Made by a program: the position numbers and the translations under genes
NCBI GenBank assembly: GCA_016186245.1
Contig: JACPLZ010000069.1
Span: 1-10,738, forward strand
DNA: 10,738 nucleotides
Origin: Candidatus Peregrinibacteria bacterium
GTDB taxonomy: Bacteria; Patescibacteriota; Gracilibacteria; UBA1369; LOWO2-01-FULL-3
Reading direction: 5' to 3'
Notes under the pieces: generated by a model
What the model was told of the DNA's origin: nothing
The model's input: only the letters and a program-made list of their open reading frames with translations
The model's database searches: none
Part shown: piece by piece, positions 1-6,502 of the stretch
Layout of the letters: each line of letters opens with the position of its first letter
How positions within the stretch are numbered: position 1 is the first letter of the stretch

Positions 1-612
1 GGACCGATCGTCATTCAATATTATGCGGATTTGGTTTGCTGGAGCGCGATTGGAGCGAGGACGGCGGAGTCGCAAGTGCATCGGGAACTGGCGAGCGGAC
101 TGTCGATGCCGGTGGGTTTTAAAAACGGGACGGAAGGGAATGTGGATGTCGCTGTGAATGCGATTTTGGCGGCAAAGTCGGAGCACAGTTTTTTGGGAAT
201 GGATGACAGCGGGCGCGTGGCGGTGGTGGATACGAGCGGAAATCCGTACTGCCATTTGATTTTGAGGGGTGGGAATAATGGGCCGAATTATTTTCCTGAA
301 AATGTGGCCGCAGCGGAAAAAGCATGCCGCGATGCCGGAGTTGAGCCGCGGATTTTTGTGGACTGCAGCCATGCGAACAGCGGGAAAGATTATAAGAATC
401 AGGAGAAGGTTTGGAATGAAGTGTGGAGGCAAATGAATGATGGCTCAAAGAGCATTAAAGGGGTGATGCTGGAAAGTAATTTGTGTGAGGGGAGTCAGAA
501 AATAGGAGGAGGGTGGGGGGAATTAAAACATGGCGTGTCGGTGACGGACAGCTGCGTGGGATGGGAGGAGACAGAGAGGTTGATTACAGGGATATTTGAC
601 TCTATCCACTAA
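1..612 (+). CDS. 3-deoxy-7-phosphoheptulonate (DAHP) synthase, class I, C-terminal part
   Basis: This enzyme condenses phosphoenolpyruvate and erythrose 4-phosphate to DAHP, the first step of the shikimate pathway to aromatic amino acids. The reading frame is open from the first base, so the gene starts outside the window. About 203 residues are present, compared with about 350 in E. coli AroG, so roughly 145 N-terminal residues are missing. Recognisable family blocks are GARTAESQVHRELASGLS (frame residues 18-35), VGFKNGT, ILRGG, DCSHANSGK, GVMLES and VTDSCVGWEET. By alignment from memory with AroG, the metal ligands His (370-372), Glu (472-474) and Asp (547-549) and the phosphate-binding Arg (58-60) are all kept. 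The Ser matching the AroG feedback site in the block SMPVGF is present, but that does not settle which amino acid inhibits the enzyme. It ends with TAA. A TTG at 31 is inside the gene and is not a start. The aroF/aroG/aroH paralogue cannot be assigned. Confidence 0.95.
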   Translation, partial: GPIVIQYYADLVCWSAIGARTAESQVHRELASGLSMPVGFKNGTEGNVDVAVNAILAAKSEHSFLGMDDSGRVAVVDTSGNPYCHLILRGGNNGPNYFPENVAAAEKACRDAGVEPRIFVDCSHANSGKDYKNQEKVWNEVWRQMNDGSKSIKGVMLESNLCEGSQKIGGGWGELKHGVSVTDSCVGWEETERLITGIFDSIH

Positions 613-646
613 ATTTGCCACGCCTTAATGGTAAGCTGCAACTGTC

Positions 647-675
647 TTGACTTTTTGTCAATAAGTATTTATAAT
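647..675 (+). promoter_or_regulatory. Near-consensus sigma70 promoter of the SLH surface-protein gene
   Basis: The -35 hexamer TTGACT (647-652) and a perfect -10 TATAAT (670-675) are separated by exactly 17 bases. Transcription should start near 682, giving a leader of about 100 bases. The -35 lies in a small inverted repeat, TTGAC-TTTTT-GTCAA (647-661), which could be a binding site or chance. A strong promoter with a long leader is usual for abundant surface-layer genes. That link is inference. Confidence 0.8.
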
Positions 676-782
676 ACCCCTAGTGCACATTATTTCTCTA
701 ACAAAAATCAGCATGAAAAATAAATAAACTTTAATATATCTCTTAAGTTCGTTTTTCCTTTTATTTTCTAACAAAAACAAAA
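676..782 (+). promoter_or_regulatory. Long leader with duplicated A-rich start region and a four-codon ORF
   Basis: The leader has no Shine-Dalgarno sequence. It contains two copies of nearly the same string: TTATTTCTCTAACAAAAA at 690-707 and TTATTTTCTAACAAAAA at 761-777. Each copy lies just before an ATG. The first ATG (713-715) opens a four-codon ORF, MKNK followed by TAA (713-727). The second (783) is the start of the surface protein. The layout suggests a duplicated initiation region or a small upstream ORF that tunes translation. Nothing in the sequence proves that the mini-ORF is translated. Confidence 0.45.
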
Positions 783-3700
783 ATGTCACACAAAGGAAAT
801 TCAAGACACAGAAGGCTGGTCAGCGGCTTATTGGCTGCTGCTTTGGCGTTAACTTCCGTGATCTCAACAGCTCAATTGGCCAATTTAAACGGCAAATTAG
901 CTGCAAGTCTCGTTGCCGATACGTTCGACGGAGGAATGGGAGGCACGACATGTCCATCAGGACAATGGTGGGATGCAAGTACAAGCACGTGTAAATCTTC
1001 AGATTCAGGCATGACCGGAGGCGGAGGTACAACTCAGACTTCGACTATCTCCTGCAGTTCAGCCGGCGGAGCTCAAAAGACTCCCGCTGAATGTGATGCC
1101 CTAGATCAGCAAAGAAATAGCTGTCAAAGTGGAGGCGGCACATGGAGTACCTCAAGCATGAGCTGTACGGCAGGTACCGCGACTACAGGCACCACGGGTA
1201 CTACCGGCACAACTACGACAGGTACCATCTGGTGTCCAAGTCTTAATAGGATGGTAAATACCCAGTTGGAATGTACCGGTGGTTCCACTACTACTACCGG
1301 CACGCAAACTACTACCGGTGGTTCAGCTTATTCCTATGTAACACAGCCTACATGTAATGGCGCAGGTTATTTCTGGGGATCTAAGACTGCCAGATGTTAT
1401 TCAACACAGATCGAATTACAAGGCGCCGAGGGTAGTTCTACAACTACGACCGGCACGCAGACAAATACTCAGACTACTGAGTCTATGATGGCCGGCTGTA
1501 CATCAGCCGGAGGTACATGGGATACAGCTGCAAACTTCTGTAAAATGCCGAATACCACGAACAACACTCAAATGGGTGGTTCATGCGATACCAACTTTGA
1601 CGGCAGAGTAGATGATTTTGAAAAGAGACAATGCGCAGCCGGCGGTGTGCAGAACACTGCTACGCAAACATTTGGCGGCGCACAGCAATGTGCCCAGGGT
1701 GAATACTATGATTTCCGCGCACAGGCTTGTACCAAGGCACAGACTTTTGATTCACACTTTGCAAACCAGGATTTTTCACAGTTTGAAAAAGGTGGCGATT
1801 TTGAATGTGCCGAATGGGATAAATGGTGCCAAATGAAGAAGGACAGCGGTGAAGGATTTATGTTTGGCGGAGAAGGCGAGGAAGGATTCGGATGGGAACA
1901 AGGCTCCGAATGTCTTGACGCAAATTCCGCACGACGTGAAAAGAAAAATGTGGAAAGAGACGTCAAGGAAATTCAAAAACAATTCAAACAAATCGATCTT
2001 TCACAGGCCGGAAGCTCACCTGTTTTGGCTGAAGCAAAAGCACAATTGGATGCTCTTGCAGCACTGGATCTAAGCGATCCTTGCGAAGTCGGCAAGGCCA
2101 TGGAAGCACGAAGAGAATTTTTTGATGAAGGCGGTTTGATGCAGCAAATTGGAAGTTTCAAAATGCTTGCAGATTTCAAACGTGAAGTTGAAAGAGTTCA
2201 GAAAGACGTAGAAAAAGAAGGAAGATACATCAAAGATAAGGAAGCTGTGGCGTTGTTGGCCAAAGCCGCCTCAAAAGCAAAAGAGCTTTACGACAATCCT
2301 CCTCTCGATCCGGAAGCTCCATGGACACTTTGGGAAAATCTGGAACCGGAATGCAGGAGAAATAGTGGTTTCGGCGGTGGAATGAAAGGCGGTCAACAGG
2401 GTGGATTTGGCGGTGGGTTTGGCGGTGAAATGGAAGGTGGTCAACAGGGTGGATTTGGCGGTGGGTTTGGCGGTGGGTTTGGCGGTGGAATGGAAGGTGG
2501 TCAACAGGGTGGATTCGGCGGTGGGTTTGGCGGTGGAATGGAAGGTGGTCAACAGGGTGGATTCGGTGGTGGTTTCGGCGGTGGAATGGAAGGCGGATTC
2601 AGCAGCTTTGGCGGCATGCAAGTGCTTGGAGCTGAAGGCGGATTCGGCGGTGGATTTGGCGGAGGCATGCCTATGGGCTGCTCTCTTGAAGAATTACAGG
2701 ATGGTGAAACCCCACGAGGTTTACTTGATGCTGCCCGCATGATCGATCAGCAAAACAGGTCAAAACATTTTGAACAAGGCGGACAATGTACCGATGCCGC
2801 TGAAGGAATCAAAATGTTCCAGGAAACAGTTCTTCCAACATTGTCCGAGGAAGTAGCTGCTCAAATCAAGCCTCTGATGGCATCCGGTCTGGAATTAACA
2901 GCAAAATGTAAAAATGCTCCCGACAAATCTGTAATCCAGAAAAAACTTGAGAAATTGGGCAAAAAGGTAGAAGCAATATTGGCTTCCGCCGGTGTTGAAA
3001 TGCCGGAATTCGGAGACGAAGGCAATCTTGATCTTGGCGGCCAGGAAGACCTCCTTGGTGGCGACCTTGAAGCAAGATTGAATGCGTTGCTTGAAGAAAA
3101 ATTTGCAGAATTGGAAGCAAAGTTTGAAGCTAAATTGCAGGATGCGCTTGCTAAAGTTGCTGCGTTCCTGGATGAAAAAATCGCTGCTATCGCTACCGCT
3201 TTCGGTAGAGATGTTGCCGATAGTTTGACGGCTGCCACTGAAATTTTCTCTGAAAGCGCTCCGGAAGTTGCCGAGGCTTTGACAGAAACAGTTGCACTTG
3301 ATCTTAATGTGGTAGGTGAAGAAGGTCAGGAAGTTGCCGCTGAACGTGTTGAGATCAAATCTGAAACTCTTCAGGATCTTGCGCTGGTAGAACAGTTAAG
3401 TTCTGAAACCGAAGATGTTGTAGCCGAACTCCAGGACATCATTGCCAGTGAACAAATCCCGGTTGCAACATTGGCTGTTGTTCAGGATGAAATCAGCGAT
3501 GCTGTAACCCTGGCTCAAAATGGAGAAGATCCAACAGATGATCTTGAGACATTAAGGGACAGCCTTGAAAGCGCTCTTGAGGATGAAGAAGGCCAGACAG
3601 TTGCTTTGATTGAAGAAGGCACATGGGAATTCTTCGATGTGCCAGCTGACACCGACGTCTGGTATACATCAGAAGTTGTAGCAGCTTTCGCTGACGGTGT

Positions 3701-4325
3701 AGCACAAGGTACTGAAGTTACAGTCGATGGTGTTACAGCAAGAAATTTCAATCCAAGCGGAACATTGAATGTTGCTGAAGGTATCACCATGATCGCAAAA
3801 ACAGCAGATCTTTCTACCGATGTTACCGTATCTCCAGAAGTTGCCGCTTTGTTACCGGCTGGCGCAGAATGGGCAGAACCATATGTGCAGGCTGTTGTAA
3901 ACGAAATCGGTCTGGAAAAAGTGAAAGAAGTATTCGCTGAAGAAGGTGGCGCAGGCGCTCCTATCTCCCGTGAAAACGCAGCGGTGCTTGCCGTTGGCGT
4001 AATAGAAAGTATCACAGGCGCACCTATCGCAATCGATGAGGATCAAATTGATCACTATGAAGATTTCGGTGAAGTAAAAGAGGGTGGAGAAGAAGTCATA
4101 CATGCATTCTCCGTCATGAATGCTCTTGGAGCTATTACCGGAGCAAATGGCGGTACGGAAGCTAATCCTTTGGATAGTTCAAACCGAGCTGAATTTGCAA
4201 AAATTCTTGGAACGGTTAATGAAAATCTTGAGGAATATCACAATGCTGGAGAAATGACATTATATGCACCGGAAGGTGAAGTAATGGGTTCATACAGCAC
4301 TGAAGAAGGTGTAACAATCGAGTAA
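783..4325 (+). CDS. Large exported Cys-rich, Gly-repeat protein with C-terminal SLH domains
   Basis: Likely a cell-surface or S-layer protein that binds secondary cell-wall polymer through its C-terminus. It has 1180 residues. A basic n-region and hydrophobic stretch (residues 1-30, STA|Q cleavage possible) form a signal peptide, with no lipobox. Residues 57-316 hold repeated Cys-pair modules of the type C-x-G-x-[WY]-x-C (57-70, 114-128, 191-205, 239-253, 303-316), joined by Thr/Gly linkers that may be glycosylated. DTNFDGRVDDFE (269-280) fits an EF-hand calcium loop. Residues 380-520 and 640-940 are charged and helix-prone, and 760-800 looks like a coiled coil. A Gly-Phe-Met repeat spans 531-631. 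Three SLH-like segments lie at about 949-1008, 1028-1075 and 1091-1149. There are 24 Cys, none after residue 709. The ATG is preceded by AAAAACAAAA and no Shine-Dalgarno sequence. The overall architecture is not a named family; the SLH assignment is firm only at segment level. Confidence 0.9.
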   Translation: MSHKGNSRHRRLVSGLLAAALALTSVISTAQLANLNGKLAASLVADTFDGGMGGTTCPSGQWWDASTSTCKSSDSGMTGGGGTTQTSTISCSSAGGAQKTPAECDALDQQRNSCQSGGGTWSTSSMSCTAGTATTGTTGTTGTTTTGTIWCPSLNRMVNTQLECTGGSTTTTGTQTTTGGSAYSYVTQPTCNGAGYFWGSKTARCYSTQIELQGAEGSSTTTTGTQTNTQTTESMMAGCTSAGGTWDTAANFCKMPNTTNNTQMGGSCDTNFDGRVDDFEKRQCAAGGVQNTATQTFGGAQQCAQGEYYDFRAQACTKAQTFDSHFANQDFSQFEKGGDFECAEWDKWCQMKKDSGEGFMFGGEGEEGFGWEQGSECLDANSARREKKNVERDVKEIQKQFKQIDLSQAGSSPVLAEAKAQLDALAALDLSDPCEVGKAMEARREFFDEGGLMQQIGSFKMLADFKREVERVQKDVEKEGRYIKDKEAVALLAKAASKAKELYDNPPLDPEAPWTLWENLEPECRRNSGFGGGMKGGQQGGFGGGFGGEMEGGQQGGFGGGFGGGFGGGMEGGQQGGFGGGFGGGMEGGQQGGFGGGFGGGMEGGFSSFGGMQVLGAEGGFGGGFGGGMPMGCSLEELQDGETPRGLLDAARMIDQQNRSKHFEQGGQCTDAAEGIKMFQETVLPTLSEEVAAQIKPLMASGLELTAKCKNAPDKSVIQKKLEKLGKKVEAILASAGVEMPEFGDEGNLDLGGQEDLLGGDLEARLNALLEEKFAELEAKFEAKLQDALAKVAAFLDEKIAAIATAFGRDVADSLTAATEIFSESAPEVAEALTETVALDLNVVGEEGQEVAAERVEIKSETLQDLALVEQLSSETEDVVAELQDIIASEQIPVATLAVVQDEISDAVTLAQNGEDPTDDLETLRDSLESALEDEEGQTVALIEEGTWEFFDVPADTDVWYTSEVVAAFADGVAQGTEVTVDGVTARNFNPSGTLNVAEGITMIAKTADLSTDVTVSPEVAALLPAGAEWAEPYVQAVVNEIGLEKVKEVFAEEGGAGAPISRENAAVLAVGVIESITGAPIAIDEDQIDHYEDFGEVKEGGEEVIHAFSVMNALGAITGANGGTEANPLDSSNRAEFAKILGTVNENLEEYHNAGEMTLYAPEGEVMGSYSTEEGVTIE
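1587..1622 (+). other. EF-hand-like calcium-binding loop in the surface protein
   Basis: The 12 residues DTNFDGRVDDFE (269-280 of the SLH protein) match an EF-hand loop. Asp is at position 1, Asn at 3, Asp at 5, Gly at 6, a hydrophobic Val at 8, Asp at 9 and Glu at 12. Only one loop is seen, between Cys268 and Cys284, so it may be staked by a disulfide. Many S-layers need calcium to assemble. That role here is inference. Confidence 0.6.
2373..2675 (+). repeat. In-frame Gly-rich tandem repeat (48-bp unit)
   Basis: This region encodes residues 531-631 of the SLH protein. The unit is 16 residues, GGGMEGGQQGGFGGGF. Copies lie at residues 531-546 (Lys for Glu), 547-566 (with Glu for Gly, and one extra GGGF making 60 bp), 567-582 and 583-598, followed by degenerate copies to 631. 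The copies are almost identical in DNA, third codon positions included. That points to recent expansion by slippage or unequal recombination. The array separates the helical N-terminal half from the C-terminal half and probably forms a flexible spacer. Confidence 0.9.
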
Positions 4326-4367
4326 TCCAGATGGTCTTTAAACTCTAAGACCGTTGGGGGATATAGG

Positions 4368-4402
4368 AAAAGCTCTGCCCGAAAGGGGAGGGCTTTTCTT
4401 TA
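4368..4402 (+). terminator. Intrinsic terminator after the surface-protein gene
   Basis: A 13-pair stem with one mismatch and one G-T pair (4368-4380 with 4385-4397) closes a GAAA tetraloop and runs into TTTTCTTTATT. It lies 43 bases after the TAA of the SLH gene. A second small hairpin, GGTCTT/AAGACC (4333-4338 with 4347-4352), lies just upstream and may help fold the 3' end. The terminator isolates the surface gene from lgt. Confidence 0.85.
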
Positions 4403-4417
4403 TTCGAAACCTTTTCG

Positions 4418-4446
4418 TGTCATGGTTCGACAGGCTCACCATGACA
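4418..4446. repeat. Intergenic palindrome of the 'TTCGACAGGCTCA' type
   Basis: TGTCATGGT (4418-4426) and ACCATGACA (4438-4446) are perfect 9-base inverted repeats around an 11-base loop, TCGACAGGCTC. From memory, strings such as GTTCGACAGGCTCACC followed by ATGACA recur as dispersed intergenic repeats in many bacterial genomes, but I cannot search for them here. The tail ATGACA starts the tandem repeat that follows and resembles the GATGACA tail of the repeat cluster at 8441-8578. Confidence 0.65.
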
Positions 4447-4483
4447 ATTTTGTCACCATGACAATTTTGTCACCATGACAATT
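4437..4483. repeat. 17-bp tandem repeat carrying perfect dyads upstream of lgt
   Basis: The unit CACCATGACAATTTTGT occurs twice in full (4437-4453, 4454-4470) and once truncated (4471-4483). Each junction creates the perfect dyad TGACAA-TT-TTGTCA (4442-4455 and 4459-4472). The dyads are 17 bases apart, centre to centre, and end about 10 bases before the predicted lgt -35. They could be paired operator sites. They could equally be a repeat element that expanded from the neighbouring palindrome. No spacers are present, so this is not CRISPR. Confidence 0.75.
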
Positions 4484-4511
4484 GCGATAGGTTATCGTAA
4501 CGGTGTATATT
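4482..4511 (+). promoter_or_regulatory. Putative lgt promoter (leaderless layout)
   Basis: TTGCGA (4482-4487) and TATATT (4506-4511) are 18 bases apart. The -10 ends 6 bases before the ATG at 4518, so transcription would start at or within a base or two of the start codon. The -35 is formed by the decayed third copy of the tandem repeat. The match is moderate, and only start mapping would confirm it. Confidence 0.5.
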
Positions 4512-4517
4512 CCAACC

Positions 4518-5303
4518 ATGATTTTCGTGCATGACATTTCGCCTGTTTTGTTTCGGCTTTGGTTTCTTGAAATAAGGTGGTACGGAGTTTTGTTCGCGCT
4601 TGGATTGATGGCGGCGTATTTTGTGATTTTACATTTCTGGAAAAAGAATGGATACAAAGTTGCCGACCTTGAAAGTCTGGTTATTTATATTTTTGTCGGT
4701 CTGGTTGTCGGCGCGCGGCTGGGGCACATATTCTTCTATAATCCTTCTTATTTCCTGAGCCATCCAGTCGAAATTCTTAAAATCTGGGAAGGCGGTTTGG
4801 CCAGTCATGGAGCTGCAATCGGGGTTTTTCTGGCGTATCTTTTGTGGGTAAAAATCCATCGCGTTCCATTTTCAAAATATGTGGATACGATTGTGCTTGG
4901 GATACCGCTGATGACCGGTTTTGTGAGGATCGGAAATTTTTTCAATTCGGAAATTGTTGGGACAAGGTCTGAAAATTTCGGGGTGATTTTCACGCGGCTT
5001 GGCGAGGATTTTCCGCGGCATCCGGTGCAGATTTATTCCGCGCTGATAAAGTTGGCGATTTTTGTGATTATTATTATTCTTTACAAAAAATATTCCGCGA
5101 GAGCGCCGAAAATGTTTTTTTTGTTTTTATATCTTTTATTGTATTTCAGCGGAAGATTTATTGTGGAATTTTGGAAAGATCTGCAGGGACCGTTTGAATC
5201 GCTGCCGATTACGATGGGGCAACTGTTGAGCATTCCTGGGATTTTGATCGGGGCGGGTTATTTTATTTTGCGGTTTTTCTCCAGGCGAGGAGCGACAAAA
5301 TGA
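4518..5303 (+). CDS. lgt: Prolipoprotein diacylglyceryl transferase
   Basis: Lgt moves diacylglycerol from phosphatidylglycerol to the lipobox Cys of prolipoproteins at the cytoplasmic membrane, the first step of lipoprotein maturation. The protein is about 261 residues with seven or so hydrophobic segments, normal for the family. Diagnostic blocks are IRWYG near the N-terminus, WEGGLASHGAAIG, GFVRIGNFFNSEIVGT (the Lgt signature, with its conserved Arg, Asn and Glu), HPVQIYSA, and GRFIVEFWKD near the C-terminus. I chose the ATG at 4518 over an in-frame GTG at 4503. The GTG overlaps the predicted -10 region, and the ATG gives the usual short lead into DISPVLF. It has no Shine-Dalgarno sequence. 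The last 41 bases overlap the 3' end of the convergent VKOR gene. No lipobox is evident in the two exported proteins of this window, so its substrates lie elsewhere. Confidence 0.95.
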   Translation: MIFVHDISPVLFRLWFLEIRWYGVLFALGLMAAYFVILHFWKKNGYKVADLESLVIYIFVGLVVGARLGHIFFYNPSYFLSHPVEILKIWEGGLASHGAAIGVFLAYLLWVKIHRVPFSKYVDTIVLGIPLMTGFVRIGNFFNSEIVGTRSENFGVIFTRLGEDFPRHPVQIYSALIKLAIFVIIIILYKKYSARAPKMFFLFLYLLLYFSGRFIVEFWKDLQGPFESLPITMGQLLSIPGILIGAGYFILRFFSRRGATK

Positions 5304-5769
5304 AAAGCAGCGTGGAAGTGATCGCCGAGAGCATGCAATACTGGCAAATGGATTTGAGGACGAAAAGCTGGATGTAGACAAAACGGAGCGTGGAGAGAAA
5401 GGCGAGAGCGGTAATGACAGCGAGGATTTTTATTATCAAAGGTTTTTTGAGATCGGTGTAAATCAGGGCGAGAATAAAAACGGTCAAATAAAAGAGTGCG
5501 CCTATCAGAGCAACGGGGATATTAAAAATCAGGGCGTATTCGCTGGTAAGTACTTTTTCGCATCCGCCTGTGAGCGAGCAGCCGACATTCGTGCCGCGGT
5601 AATGATTTATCGTGAGATAGCTGGCGTCCAGGAAGCCGATGAAGCTGATGGCAATAATGGCATAAATCAGCCATTTGGAGGGCTTTTTTGCAGAGCCCTC
5701 TTCTTTAATTGGCCGGGACGGCGGAAGCGGCCTCAATGGCGTCGCGGATGAGTTGTCTAAATTCATCAT
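5263..5769 (-). CDS. Vitamin K epoxide reductase (VKOR) family membrane protein
   Basis: Bacterial VKOR re-oxidises a DsbA-like partner and passes the electrons to membrane quinone, replacing DsbB. The protein has 168 residues: a cytoplasmic N-tail of about 32 residues and then four to five membrane helices. The loop motif NVGCSLTGGCEKVLTSEYALIFNIP carries the shuttle Cys pair, and CQYC near the C-terminus is the quinone-side CXXC active site; both pairs are intact. The start is a double ATG (5769/5766) inside the dsbA gene, so the two genes overlap by 65 bases in different frames, which implies co-transcription and coupled translation. The 3' end overlaps lgt on the other strand. A later start that removes the overlap would need a rare codon, so the long overlap is the simplest reading. 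Confidence 0.93.
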   Translation of the reverse strand: MMNLDNSSATPLRPLPPSRPIKEEGSAKKPSKWLIYAIIAISFIGFLDASYLTINHYRGTNVGCSLTGGCEKVLTSEYALIFNIPVALIGALFYLTVFILALIYTDLKKPLIIKILAVITALAFLSTLRFVYIQLFVLKSICQYCMLSAITSTLLFILSLLAWRKTAK

Positions 5770-6373
5770 AATCTTGCGGGGTTATACGCTGACCGTTTAG
5801 AAAAAATGTTGGAGTGGATTTTACCCGCGCAGCGTTGCCGCTAGCAGCATCTTCATTTACAAAGTTCTCCGCTGCATCGGATTCCAAATCATTTTCAAAC
5901 TTTGTTTTATCGAGGCCGAGTTCTTCCGCGTAACTTATAAAAGTATTTTTTGCGTCGTTTTCGCCGAGCAGCGACCAAGTTTGCTGCCGTTCAAAAAGAA
6001 GGTCGTGCATTTCCCAAAATTTACCCTGGAGACCTGCGGCCTCCGTAGCCTGCGCGGAAATCTGCGCTTTGTCGTGCACTCCAATCAACGGGAAGTGGCG
6101 GTAAACAAATCTCATGTGGCTGCCAAATTCATTCAAAATATCTTTGATAAACGGCTCGCGGGCTTTGCATGCCGGACATTGAATGTCGGAATATTCGATA
6201 AGAGTTACTGTCGATGCGATGTCGCCTTTGATCCATTCATCCGGTTTGACTTCACTGGCCGTACCACCGGAACCGCCGTTGCCGCCGCCCGCAAAAATCA
6301 TGGCAATGAAACCGCCAATTATGATAAGGCCGATAATCAGCCATTTGATGAGTTGTTTTGTGTCGCTATTCAT
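5705..6373 (-). CDS. Membrane-anchored DsbA-like thiol-disulfide oxidoreductase
   Basis: This protein introduces disulfide bonds into exported proteins outside the membrane. It has 222 residues. Residues 1-8 are cytoplasmic, about 9-29 form an uncleaved membrane anchor, and 30-45 are a Gly/Ser linker. A thioredoxin/DsbA (DSBA_oxidoreductase, Thioredoxin_4) domain follows. It shows LIEYSDIQCPACKAREP with the active-site CPAC, an inserted helical domain, and the cis-Pro loop VKSTPTFFLNGQ. I chose the ATG at 6373. An upstream in-frame TTG (6433) would place a non-typical tail before the anchor and run through the likely -10. The protein is expected to work with the overlapping VKOR gene downstream, which re-oxidises CPAC. 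The only other Cys lies in the dispensable upstream extension. Confidence 0.94.
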   Translation of the reverse strand: MNSDTKQLIKWLIIGLIIIGGFIAMIFAGGGNGGSGGTASEVKPDEWIKGDIASTVTLIEYSDIQCPACKAREPFIKDILNEFGSHMRFVYRHFPLIGVHDKAQISAQATEAAGLQGKFWEMHDLLFERQQTWSLLGENDAKNTFISYAEELGLDKTKFENDLESDAAENFVNEDAASGNAARVKSTPTFFLNGQRITPQDYDEFRQLIRDAIEAASAVPAN

Positions 6374-6401
6374 TGTGGAAAGGTTAAAGGTTTGTGATGG
6401 G

Positions 6402-6407
6402 ATAATA
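6402..6407 (-). promoter_or_regulatory. Putative -10 for the dsbA-VKOR operon
   Basis: On the minus strand TATTAT (6407-6402) lies 28 bases before the dsbA ATG, giving a leader of about 22 bases without a Shine-Dalgarno sequence. No clear -35 at normal spacing was found; the closest, TTGCCC, is 20 bases away. The call is weak. Confidence 0.3.
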
Positions 6408-6487
6408 GTACAAGAAAAATTGGGGATGGGCAAATATTGAAAATGAAAAATCCTGCATACATTTTATCTTCGAGGATAATGGCAATA

Positions 6488-6496
6488 TGGTATAAT
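6488..6496 (+). promoter_or_regulatory. Extended -10 promoter giving a leaderless mRNA for the AbiE-like module
   Basis: TGGTATAAT (6488-6496) is a perfect extended -10. It ends 6 bases before the ATG at 6503, the same spacing as at lgt, so the transcript would begin at the start codon. The -35 is poor, which is normal for extended -10 promoters. It supports the choice of 6503 as start. Confidence 0.6.
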
Positions 6497-6502
6497 GCTG
6501 TC

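Noticed and set aside
613..646. Terminator after the DAHP synthase gene
   Set aside because: Only a weak CTTA/TAAG and TTGC/GCAA fold with no T-run is visible.
2271..2740. Several long minus-strand and +2 frame ORFs over the Gly-rich repeat
   Set aside because: They are by-products of a GC-rich in-frame repeat; their products are low-complexity and the sense frame has clear domains on both sides.
4437..4483. Possible small CRISPR array
   Set aside because: The units are directly adjacent with no unique spacers, and there are no cas genes. The same holds for the cluster at 8456-8578, where repeat gaps are irregular.
4503..4517. GTG start for lgt
   Set aside because: It would place the -10 TATATT inside the gene and has only a poorly spaced AGG upstream; the ATG at 4518 fits the family better. 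The choice is not certain.
5981..6440. Plus-strand ORFs opposite dsbA
   Set aside because: They lie antisense to a gene with intact active-site motifs and show no recognisable features.
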